Origin: Aliamphritea spongicola
Lineage (GTDB): Bacteria > Pseudomonadota > Gammaproteobacteria > Pseudomonadales > Balneatricaceae
Reading direction: 5' to 3'
DNA: 64,000 bases
Assembly (NCBI GenBank): GCA_024347235.1
Contig: AP025283.1
Span: 1,674,001-1,738,000, forward strand
Every line of letters starts with the position of its first letter. The stretch's first letter is position 1. The notes under the pieces are model-generated. The model ran no database searches and had not been told where the DNA came from. It saw only the letters and a list, made by a program, of their open reading frames with translations. A program made the position numbers and the translations under genes. Shown in pieces: positions 31,701 to 42,857 of the stretch.

Positions 31701-34700
31701 TGACGTACAGCTACACCACGGCCTCCGGTACGGACATCACTGAAGTGGCCGATGTGACCATCACCGGTCCGGCGAGCAGTGCGACCTTCAACATTGCCAC
31801 CATCGATGATGCGCTGGCCGAAGGGGCGGAAGACTTCACCGTCAGCCTGGGAACCATCACAGACACCAATGACGCGTTCGAAGCGATCGTGGCGGGCACC
31901 AACAACAGTGTCGAAACCACCATCACGGACCAGACCGGCAGTGACAACCCACCGGGTACAGAAGACACCGTCATCGTCTCCCTGACTGGCCCGAGCGATG
32001 TGGTCGAAGGTGAAACCACCACCGACTACACCGTCAGCCTGAGCGACGCGGTGCCGGCGGGTAAATCGGTCACTGTGGCGCTGACGTACAGCTACACCAC
32101 GGCCTCCGGCGCGGACATCACTGAAGTGGCCGATGTGACCATCACCGGTCCGGCGAGCAGTGCGACCTTCAACATTGCCACCATCGATGATGCGCTGGCC
32201 GAAGGGGCGGAAGACTTCACCGTCAGCCTGGGAACCATCACAGACACCAATGACGCGTTCGAAGCGATTGTGGCGGGCACCAACAACAGTGTCGAAACCA
32301 CCATCACGGACCAGACCGGCAGCGACAACCCACCGGGTACAGAAGACACCGTCATCGTCTCCTGACTGGCCCGAGTGATGTGGTCGAAGGTGAAACCACC
32401 ACCGACTACACCGTCAGCCTGAGCGAAGCGGTGCCGGCGGGTAAATCGGTCACTGTGGCGCTGACGTACAGCTACACCACGGCCTCCGGTACGGACATCA
32501 CTGAAGTGGCCGATGTGACCATCACCGGTCCGGCGAGCAGTGCGACCTTCAACATTGCCACCATCGATGATGCGCTGGCCGAAGGGGCGGAAGACTTCAC
32601 CGTCAGCCTGGGAACCATCACAGACACTAATGACGCGTTCGAAGCGATCGTGGCGGGCACCAACAACAGTGTCGAAACCACCATCACGGACCAGACCGGC
32701 AGTGACAACCCACCGGGTACAGAAGACACCGTCATCGTCTCCTGACCGGGCCGAGCGATGTGGTCGAAGGTGAAACCACCACTGACTACACCGTCAGCCT
32801 GAGCGAAGCGGTGCCGGCGGGTAAATCGGTTACCGTGGCGCTGACGTACAGCTACACCACGGCCTCCGGTACGGACATCACTGAAGTGGCCGATGTGACC
32901 ATCACCGGTCCGGCGAGCAGTGCGACCTTCAACATTGCCACCATCGATGATGCGCTGGCCGAAGGGGCGGAAGACTTCACCGTCAGCCTGGGAACCATCA
33001 CAGACACCAATGACGCGTTCGAAGCGATCGTGGCGGGCACCAACAACAGTGTCGAAACCACCATCACGGACCAGACCGGCAGTGACAACCCACCGGGTAC
33101 AGAAGACACCGTCATCGTCTCCCTGACTGGCCCGAGCGATGTGGTTGAAGGTGAAACCACCACCGACTACACCGTCAGCCTGAGCGACGCGGTGCCGGCG
33201 GGTAAATCGGTCACCGTGGCGCTGACGTACAGCTACACCACGGCCTCCGGTACGGACATCACTGAAGTGGCCGATGTGACCATCACCGGTCCGGCGAGCA
33301 GTGCGACCTTCAACATTGCCACCATCGATGATGCGCTGGCCGAAGGGGCGGAAGACTTCACCGTCAGCCTGGGAACCATCACAGACACCAATGACGCGTT
33401 CGAAGCGATCGTGGCGGGCACCAACAACAGTGTCGAAACCACCATCACGGACCAGACCGGCAGTGACAACCCACCGGGTACAGAAGACACGGTATATGTG
33501 CGGTTAACGCAGAACGTCGACAGCATTGGTGAAGACGGTGGTCAGGTAACCTATACAGTTACCCTGGTTGATGAAAATGATCAGCCTATTACAGTACCGG
33601 CCGGCGAAACAGTTACAGTTGGTCTGGGTTATACAGGTAGCGCGGATAGCAGTGAATACACAGGTGAGCAGGCCAGCGTGACGTTTACTGCAGGACAAAG
33701 TCAGCAGCAATTTGTAGTTACCAGTGTTGATGATGCTGTATCAGAGCCGAATGAAAATATCATTGTAGATATTACCTCTATCACAGACAGCGGCGCGTTT
33801 GAGAACGTGGAAGAGCATGCTGATAATCAGGTAACAACACTGGTCATTGATGATGACGGGACTCCTCAGTTAAGTATTAATGACGTCAGCGTGAATGAAG
33901 ACGATGGTGTTGCCCGCTTTACGGTAACCCTGTCCCCAGTATCAGCTTCAACTGTAACGGTTGATTTTGCTACCGCCAGCGGTACAGCGACTCAGTCTGC
34001 TGACTTCACTGGTGTGTCTGGTACCTTAACTTTTAACGCAGGAGATAATACTGCGTTTATTGATGTGCCTATTACGGATGATGTATTAGCTGAAGGCATT
34101 GAAAACTTTGTTGTAAACCTGACCAATGCTGTTAACGCTGACATTGCTGATAATCAGGGGCAAGGTAGCATTGTTGATGAAACAACGCCGTCTGGTGATG
34201 ACACCGTCATCGTCTCCCTGACTGGCCCGAGCGATGTGGTCGAAGGTGAAACCACCACCGACTACACCGTCAGCCTGAGCGAAGCGGTGCCGGCGGGTAA
34301 ATCGGTCACCGTGGCGCTGACGTACAGCTACACCACGGCCTCCGGTACGGACATCACTGAAGTGGCCGATGTGACCATCACCGGTCCGGCGAGCAGTGCG
34401 ACCTTCAACATTGCCACCATCGATGATGCGCTGGCCGAAGGGGCGGAAGACTTCACCGTCAGCCTGGGAACCATCACAGACACCAATGACGCGTTCGAAG
34501 CGATCGTGGCGGGCACCAACAACAGTGTCGAAACCACCATCACGGACCAGACCGGCAGTGACAACCCACCGGGTACAGAAGACACCGTCATCGTCTCCTG
34601 ACTGGCCCGAGCGATGTGGTCGAAGGTGAAACCACCACCGACTACACCGTCAGCCTGAGCGAAGCGGTGCCGGCGGGTAAATCGGTCACTGTGGCGCTGA

Positions 34701-37700
34701 CGTACAGCTACACCACGGCCTCCGGCGCGGACATCACTGAAGTGGCCGATGTGACCATCACCGGTCCGGCGAGCAGTGCGACCTTCAACATTGCCACCAT
34801 CGATGATGCGCTGGCTGAAGGGGCGGAAGACTTCACCGTCAGCCTGGGAACCATCACAGACACCAATGACGCGTTCGAAGCGATCGTGGCGGGCACCAAC
34901 AACAGTGTCGAAACCACCATCACGGACCAGACCGGCAGCGACAACCCACCGGGTACAGAAGACACCGTCATCGTCTCCCTGACTGGCCCGAGTGATGTGG
35001 TCGAAGGTGAAACCACCACCGACTACACCGTCAGCCTGAGCGAAGCGGTGCCGGCGGGTAAATCGGTCACTGTGGCGCTGACGTACAGCTACACCACGGC
35101 CTCCGGTACGGACATCACTGAAGTGGCCGATGTGACCATCACCGGTCCGGCGAGCAGTGCGACCTTCAACATTGCCACCATCGATGATGCGCTGGCCGAA
35201 GGGGCGGAAGACTTCACCGTCAGCCTGGGAACCATCACAGACACTAATGACGCGTTCGAAGCGATCGTGGCGGGCACCAACAACAGTGTCGAAACCACCA
35301 TCACGGACCAGACCGGCAGTGACAACCCACCGGGTACAGAAGACACCGTCATCGTCTCCCTGACCGGGCCGAGCGATGTGGTCGAAGGTGAAACCACCAC
35401 TGACTACACCGTCAGCCTGAGCGAAGCGGTGCCGGCGGGTAAATCGGTTACCGTGGCGCTGACGTACAGCTACACCACGGCCTCCGGTACGGACATCACT
35501 GAAGTGGCCGATGTGACCATCACCGGTCCGGCGAGCAGTGCGACCTTCAACATTGCCACCATCGATGATGCGCTGGCCGAAGGGGCGGAAGACTTCACCG
35601 TCAGCCTGGGAACCATCACAGACACCAATGACGCGTTCGAAGCGATCGTGGCGGGCACCAACAACAGTGTCGAAACCACCATCACGGACCAGACCGGCAG
35701 TGACAACCCACCGGGTACAGAAGACACCGTCATCGTCTCCTGACTGGCCCGAGCGATGTGGTCGAAGGTGAAACCACCACCGACTACACCGTCAGCCTGA
35801 GCGAAGCGGTGCCGGCGGGTAAATCGGTCACCGTGGCGCTGACGTACAGCTACACCACGGCCTCCGGCACGGACATCACTGAAGTGGCCGATGTGACCAT
35901 CACCGGTCCGGCGAGCAGTGCGACCTTCAACATTGCCACCATCGATGATGCGCTGGCCGAAGGGGCGGAAGACTTCACCGTCAGCCTGGGAACCATCACA
36001 GACACCAATGACGCGTTCGAAGCGATTGTGGCGGGCACCAACAACAGTGTCGAAACCACCATCACGGACCAGACCGGCAGCGACAACCCACCGGGCACAG
36101 AAGACACGGTATATGTGCGGTTAACGCAGAACGTCGACAGCATTGGTGAAGACGGTGGTCAGGTAACCTATACAGTTACCCTGGTTGATGAAAATGATCA
36201 GCCTATTACAGTACCGGCCGGCGAAACAGTTACAGTTGGTCTGGGTTATACAGGTAGCGCGGATAGCAGTGAATACACAGGTGAGCAGGCCAGCGTGACG
36301 TTTACTGCAGGACAAAGTCAGCAGCAATTTGTAGTTACCAGTGTTGATGATGCTGTATCAGAGCCGAATGAAAATATCATTGTAGATATTACCTCTATCA
36401 CAGACAGCGGCGCGTTTGAGAACGTGGAAGAGCATGCTGATAATCAGGTAACAACACTGGTCATTGATGATGACGGGACTCCTCAGTTAAGTATTAATGA
36501 CGTCAGCGTGAATGAAGACGATGGTGTTGCCCGCTTTACGGTAACCCTGTCCCCAGTATCAGCTTCAACTGTAACGGTTGATTTTGCTACCGCCAGCGGT
36601 ACAGCGACTCAGTCTGCTGACTTCACTGGTGTGTCTGGTACCTTAACTTTTAACGCAGGAGATAATACTGCGTTTATTGATGTGCCTATTACGGATGATG
36701 TATTAGCTGAAGGCATTGAAAACTTTGTTGTAAACCTGACCAATGCTGTTAACGCTGACATTGCTGATAATCAGGGGCAAGGTAGCATTGTTGATGAAAC
36801 AACGCCGTCTGGTGATGACACCGTCATCGTCTCCTGACTGGCCCGAGCGATGTGGTCGAAGGTGAAACCACCACCGACTACACCGTCAGCCTGAGCGAAG
36901 CGGTGCCGGCGGGTAAATCGGTCACCGTGGCGCTGACGTACAGCTACACCACGGCCTCCGGTACGGACATCACTGAAGTGGCCGATGTGACCATCACCGG
37001 TCCGGCGAGCAGTGCGACCTTCAACATTGCCACCATCGATGATGCGCTGGCCGAAGGGGCGGAAGACTTCACCGTCAGCCTGGGAACCATCACAGACACC
37101 AATGACGCGTTCGAAGCGATCGTGGCGGGCACCAACAACAGTGTCGAAACCACCATCACGGACCAGACCGGCAGTGACAACCCACCGGGTACAGAAGACA
37201 CCGTCATCGTCTCCTGACCGGGCCGAGCGATGTGGTCGAAGGTGAAACCACCACCGACTACACCGTCAGCCTGAGCGAAGCGGTGCCGGCGGGTAAATCG
37301 GTCACTGTGGCGCTGACGTACAGCTACACCACGGCCTCCGGCACGGACATCACTGAAGTGGCCGATGTGACCATCACCGGTCCGGCGAGCAGTGCGACCT
37401 TCAACATTGCCACCATCGATGATGCGCTGGCCGAAGGGGCGGAAGACTTCACCGTCAGCCTGGGAACCATCACAGACACCAATGACGCGTTCGAAGCGAT
37501 TGTGGCGGGCACCAACAACAGTGTCGAAACCACCATCACGGACCAGACCGGCAGCGACAGCCCACCGGGTACAGAAGACACCGTCATCGTCTCCTGACTG
37601 GCCCGAGTGATGTGGTCGAAGGTGAAACCACCACCGACTACACCGTCAGCCTGAGCGAAGCGGTGCCGGCGGGTAAATCGGTCACTGTGGCGCTGACGTA

Positions 37701-40700
37701 CAGCTACACCACGGCCTCCGGTACGGACATCACTGAAGTGGCCGATGTGACCATCACCGGTCCGGCGAGCAGTGCGACCTTCAACATTGCCACCATCGAT
37801 GATGCGCTGGCCGAAGGGGCGGAAGACTTCACCGTCAGCCTGGGAACCATCACAGACACTAATGACGCGTTCGAAGCGATCGTGGCGGGCACCAACAACA
37901 GTGTCGAAACCACCATCACGGACCAGACCGGCAGTGACAACCCACCGGGTACAGAAGACACCGTCATCGTCTCCCTGACCGGGCCGAGCGATGTGGTCGA
38001 AGGTGAAACCACCACTGACTACACCGTCAGCCTGAGCGAAGCGGTGCCGGCGGGTAAATCGGTTACCGTGGCGCTGACGTACAGCTACACCACGGCCTCC
38101 GGTACGGACATCACTGAAGTGGCCGATGTGACCATCACCGGTCCGGCGAGCAGTGCGACCTTCAACATTGCCACCATCGATGATGCGCTGGCCGAAGGGG
38201 CGGAAGACTTCACCGTCAGCCTGGGAACCATCACAGACACCAATGACGCGTTCGAAGCGATCGTGGCGGGCACCAACAACAGTGTCGAAACCACCATCAC
38301 GGACCAGACCGGCAGTGACAACCCACCGGGTACAGAAGACACCGTCATCGTCTCCTGACTGGCCCGAGCGATGTGGTCGAAGGTGAAACCACCACCGACT
38401 ACACCGTCAGCCTGAGCGAAGCGGTGCCGGCGGGTAAATCGGTCACCGTGGCGCTGACGTACAGCTACACCACGGCCTCCGGCACGGACATCACTGAAGT
38501 GGCCGATGTGACCATCACCGGTCCGGCGAGCAGTGCGACCTTCAACATTGCCACCATCGATGATGCGCTGGCCGAAGGGGCGGAAGACTTCACCGTCAGC
38601 CTGGGAACCATCACAGACACCAATGACGCGTTCGAAGCGATTGTGGCGGGCACCAACAACAGTGTCGAAACCACCATCACGGACCAGACCGGCAGCGACA
38701 ACCCACCGGGCACAGAAGACACGGTATATGTGCGGTTAACGCAGAACGTCGACAGCATTGGTGAAGACGGTGGTCAGGTTACCTATACAGTTACCCTGGT
38801 TGATGAAAATGATCAGCCTATTACAGTACCGGCCGGCGAAACAGTTACAGTTGGTCTGGGTTATACAGGTAGCGCGGATAGCAGTGAATACACAGGTGAG
38901 CAGGCCAGCGTGACGTTTACTGCAGGACAAAGTCAGCAGCAATTTGTAGTTACCAGTGTTGATGATGCTGTATCAGAGCCGAATGAAAATATCATTGTAG
39001 ATATTACCTCTATCACAGACAGCGGCGCGTTTGAGAACGTGGAAGAGCATGCTGATAATCAGGTAACAACACTGGTCATTGATGATGACGTTACTACTGT
39101 TAGTTTAGTAAGTAGTCCGACTGCACAGGAAGGTGATGCTCTAGACTTCAGTGTTACATTAAGTAATGAGAGCACGACAGCCACTGCAGTAACCATCAAC
39201 CTGTCTGGTGTAACAGCCACATTAGGTACGGATACTGATACTCCGGTACTTATCAGCTTCAACGGTACTGATTTTACGCCTGTAACCCTTGATGGTTCAG
39301 GCAATGCAGTGATCAATGTGCCGGCTGGCGATACCGACTTTACTATACGGGTTCCGACGGTTGATGATGCGGATGATGCTGAAGGGCAGGAAACGTTAAC
39401 TCTGTCAGCAGAAACTGCCCAGAACGCTTCACCTGTTCAGGGAATCGGTACGATAACCGAACCTGATGCTATAGATGACTATGGTCCGGGTGATCTGGTT
39501 GGTTTGCAGAGTGAGTACTACGGTTACGCGCAGGGTCCTGACGGCCCTAACCTGACCCGTATCGCTCAGATTCAAACGTTTATTGATGCCAATAATCCGG
39601 ATGCAACCTTCCTTGCGAAGCAGGTTTATTACTCAGCGGGTAACGGTAATCTGGGCAACGGGACTAACCTGCAGAATTTCCTCGGTTCTGATGCGGCCAC
39701 TTTGTCTGCTGATCCGGCTACAACGTCCGATGCCATCATTAAGATGCAGGGTAATATTCAGCTGGCTGCTGGTACCTATAACTTCAGAGTGAACGCGGAT
39801 GATGGTTACCAGATAAAGATTGACGGTGAAATTGTAGCGATTGTTGATCAGATTCAGGCGCCAAGTAGCGATGTACATCCATCGTTTACCATTACGGAGA
39901 GCGGTTCGCATACCATTGAGATCATTTACTGGGATCAGGGCGGGCAGTATGTCTTTGAACCTGAGTTAAGCAGTGATGGCGGTTCTACATACCAGCAACT
40001 GAATACGTTCCAGTTGAGTAATGGATTTGGCACACCAGAAGATCAGCCGATAGATTTTACGGCTGCAACATTGCTGGCGAATGATACTGATCCTGAAAAC
40101 GATACTCTGGTGATAACCGGTGTATCCAATCCTCAGAACGGTACGCTTCAGACGACAACGGATGGCAACGGTAATATCACCGGTATCACGTTTACACCTG
40201 ATGCTGATTACTTCGGACCTGCGCAGTTTGATTACACTATTTCCGATGGTAATGGTGGTACAGACACTGCGACTGTATTCCTGACAGTTTATCCTGTCAG
40301 TGATCTGGCTGATGCGGCTGAGGTTGTTACTGTAGAGTCTAATCAAGCTGCAACCGGTAACCTGCTGGACAATGTAACAACGGATGATGGTCAGCAGTCT
40401 TCTGCCAGTGTTGTCAGTTTCACCGTGGCTGGTAGTTCAACTACACATGTTGCTAATGGCAACGTTGTGAATCTGGGGAACAGTATCGGTACAATTTCTG
40501 TTGAGTCTGATGGTGAGTATACGTTTACGCCTGTCAGTGGTTACAACGGTACCTTACCGACGATTACTTATGCTGTCACTGACGGTACAGGTACTGTTAA
40601 TTCAACTCTGCAAATAACCGTTAATCCTAATCAGGCATCTACAAATCTGACGGGTACTACTGCAACCGTCTCTGAAGAAGGTCTGGCAGGCGGTATCAGT

Positions 40701-42769
40701 GATACCGTTGTCAACGGTGATACTTCACAGGCGCCGGGCGCAACTGATACAACCAACGATGTCTCAGCGACAGGCCAGCTTACTTTCACTGATGTGAATG
40801 CAACTGCTCAGCCAGGTAATCAGCCGTTTACATTTACTTTATCCGGACCTTCCGGCATCGAGTCTGACGGTAAGCCTGTTGTATGGACCTGGGATGCAGC
40901 CAGCAAAACTCTGACGGGATCTGTTGCTGCTTCCGGCGGCGATCCGGCATTCGATGTAGCAACTCTTGTAGTTGGTGATGTCAGCAGTACTGGTAATAAT
41001 CATCAGGCGGACTATACAGTTACTTTGTTGGCGCCGATTGATCATGACTCCCAGAGCGTTGAAGATGTTCAGAGTCTGGACTTTGGTTTCACTGTAACAG
41101 AAGGCGGTGTGACATCCTCTGCCGGAACATTCTCTGTAGCAGTAGAAGATGATATGCCGGTTGCCGGTGACTTCACTCAGAATCTGGTGATTGATCAGCA
41201 GAATACTAACCTGATGTTTATCATTGATAAGTCAGGCAGTATGGGGTGGGGAGCTAATAATCCTAACCAGGCCATTTCAGCATCGAACCCTGAACGTATG
41301 GAAGTGTTGCTGAAATCCATCAAAGCAGTAATTGAAGCCCAGCAGGCAGCGGGTGATGTGATGGTTAAGTTTGTCACCTTCTCCAGCTCTGCGACTACAC
41401 AGACCTGGATGACCGCTTCGGAAGCACTGGCGTTGATTGGTGATGGCAGTAGCGGCAGCCGTAGTAATATCTTCACACCAGGCGGCGGTACAGACTATCA
41501 GGATGCATATAATGCTGCCCGTGGTGCGAACGGCTTTACTCAGTCCGGTACACCGGGTGTTGATGGTGCACTGGTTGATGAGCCGGGTGTAGAGGTTAAG
41601 AACGTTTCTTACTTCTTATCAGATGGTGAGCCTAACGGTGGTAATGATAACCGTATTAACGGTAATGAGATCAGTACCTGGCGGAATTTCCTGAAGGATA
41701 ACGAAATTGATTCTCATGCAGTTGGTTTTGCATCGAATATTGACCCTCAGTTCCTGGATCCACTGGCTTATGACGGTGAGTATGCAGCGGAGAACAACTC
41801 CCTGTAAACAATACACTCAACGAAGTTCAGCCAGACCGTGGCGGTATTGTTGTTACCGATCCTGATCAGTTGGCAAATGAGCTGATCAGTACCTTGAGCG
41901 AACCGGTAACAGGTAATCTTCCGGGTAGCCTGAATAATGATAAGTTCGGTGCTGATGGTGGTTATCTGCAAAGCATAACCGTTGACGGACAGACATATTC
42001 GTATGATCCGGACGGCAATGGTGGCAGCGGTTCACTGACTTTCCCGCCGGGAATGGCGACGACAACCTCCAATCCGGCTGAGCTGATTATCACGACTGAT
42101 CTTAACGGTTCGTTCCTGGTGAATTTTGCGACAGGTGAATATGTTTATACACCAAGTAGCAACCTTGCCCTGAATACAGAGGTTACAGAGAAGTTTGGGT
42201 ATACCTTATCTGATGATGATGGTGATCAGACAACGGGTAACTTTGACCTGCAGATTGGCCGGGGTAAAGATAATAACAATGACGGTATTATCGACCATGT
42301 TACACCAGGCAATGAAACTGCATTCAGTGACCGTATTGTAGGCACTTCAGGAGCAGATACTATTAATGGTCAGGCAGGTAATGATGTCATTATTGGTGGA
42401 GCTGGCAATGATATTCTGACCGGCGGTGCTGATGATGATATCTTCGACTGGAATGCCGGTGATCAGGGTACAACAGCAGCGCCTGCGTTTGACCGTATTA
42501 CTGACTTCGATGTTGCCAACGATAAGATTGATTTGTCTGACATGCTGGACGATATGGGCATTACTGACGGTACTGACTTATCAACCTATCTGGATTTCCA
42601 GGATTCGGTTGACGGTGTGGTACTGAATGTTTCCAATTCGTCCAATGAAGTTCAGCAACAAATCCGTTTTGATGGTCAGAGTCTGAGTGATTTGCAAAGC
42701 GCAACAGGCACTGCAAATGAGACAGAATTGCTCAATAAACTTGTGAACGATACTACTTTAATAGTTTAA
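22725..42769 (+). CDS. Giant LapA-like RTX adhesin (about 6,690 residues, many frameshifts)
   Basis: Large repetitive adhesin exported by type I secretion and held at the surface. Residues 1-110 form a LapA-type retention module (VVNVVSVEGDVVVLDT), with the LapG-type cleavage motif TAAG at residues 117-120. A G-run shift near 23092 follows. From about 23,690 come ~32 Ig-like units of 127 residues, 381 bases each, interrupted by five two-domain or one-domain inserts. The C-terminal part has a Calx-beta-like domain, a PA14-like domain (about 39,500-40,010), a cadherin-like repeat (40,040-40,300) and a VCBS-like domain (40,630-41,170). A von Willebrand A domain with MIDAS DKSGS follows (41,210-41,800), then RTX nonapeptides (GGAGNDILTGGADDDIF, about 42,390-42,450) and a secretion signal. 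Further shifts occur at 17 repeat junctions and near 41,804. The exporter genes follow directly. Exact repeat number is uncertain because the assembly must cross near-identical copies. Confidence 0.88.
23073..23084 (+). other. LapG-type protease site (TAAG) in the adhesin retention module
   Basis: Codons 117-120 encode Thr-Ala-Ala-Gly in LLEETAAGGEG, placed just after the predicted retention module, as in Pseudomonas LapA, where the periplasmic protease LapG cuts between the two alanines to release the adhesin. Neither lapG nor lapD lies in this window. Confidence 0.7.
26352..27065 (+). repeat. Interspersed two-domain insert, copy 1
   Basis: 714 bases encoding a domain beginning VYVRLTQNVDSIGEDGG and a Calx-beta-like domain (LSINDVSVNEDDGVARFTV). 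Base composition is more A+T-rich than the surrounding units and like the rest of the gene. Copies 2-4 appear identical or nearly so. Confidence 0.9.
29349..30062 (+). repeat. Interspersed two-domain insert, copy 2
   Basis: Second copy of the 714-base insert, exactly 2,997 bases after copy 1 and in the same reading frame relative to its flanking units. No difference from copy 1 was noticed. Confidence 0.9.
33489..34202 (+). repeat. Interspersed two-domain insert, copy 3
   Basis: Third copy, 4,140 bases after copy 2. It is preceded by a unit of the SLSDAVP type and by ccgggtacagaagacacgg where copies 1 and 2 have ccgggcacagaag, so the junction differs slightly. Confidence 0.9.
36106..36819 (+). 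repeat. Interspersed two-domain insert, copy 4
   Basis: Fourth copy. The junction to the next unit lacks one C (36835), which breaks the reading frame as at many unit-unit junctions. Confidence 0.9.
38721..39090 (+). repeat. Interspersed insert, copy 5 (first domain only)
   Basis: Contains only the VYVRLTQNVDS domain; after GATGATGACG it diverges into the unique C-terminal part (VTTVSLVSSPTAQEGD). It has one base change against the others (ggtcaggttacc for ggtcaggtaacc). This marks the end of the repeat array. Confidence 0.9.
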
Positions 42770-42786
42770 TACACGAAGGAGATAAG

Positions 42787-42825
42787 CCCCGCTGTTTTGT
42801 TTGAATGAAGCAGCGGGGATTTTAC
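42787..42825 (+). terminator. Hairpin between the adhesin gene and its exporter genes
   Basis: CCCCGCTGTTT (42787-42797) pairs with GAAGCAGCGGGG (the 42808-42818 part, one G-U pair), then attttac. It probably attenuates transcription so that the exporter is made in smaller amounts than the adhesin. Confidence 0.6.
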
Positions 42826-42857
42826 ATGGATCAAAGTTTCGATGGAGTCTTTATAAA

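Larger units (their letters stand above)
23690..38720 (+). repeat. Tandem array of about 32 units of 381 bases in the adhesin gene
   Basis: Unit starts, taken at the GTG of the VEGETTTDYT codons, are at 23723, 24103, 24483, 24864, 25244, 25624, 26004, 27099, 27480, 27861, 28241, 28621, 29001, 30096, 30476, 30857, 31238, 31619, 32000, 32380, 32760, 33141, 34236, 34616, 34997, 35378, 35758, 36852, 37232, 37612, 37993 and 38373. Units differ by only a handful of bases. Recurrent variants are Ala for Thr in SGADITEV, Asp for Glu in SLSDAVP, and silent changes. The array is visibly richer in G+C than the flanks. Spacing is 381, or 380 where one C is missing. Confidence 0.95.

Noticed and set aside
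23690-38720. CRISPR-like array
   Set aside because: The repeats are 381 bases of coding sequence without unique spacers, and no cas gene is present.
23815-38758. Dozens of 87-103 residue open frames on the minus strand and 68-77 residue frames on the plus strand inside the adhesin repeats
   Set aside because: They recur once per unit with the same sequence and are shadows of the repeated coding strand, without ribosome sites.
22725-42769. Adhesin as a dead pseudogene
   Set aside because: The stops arise from one missing C at the same site; everything else in each unit is conserved, and intact exporter genes follow.
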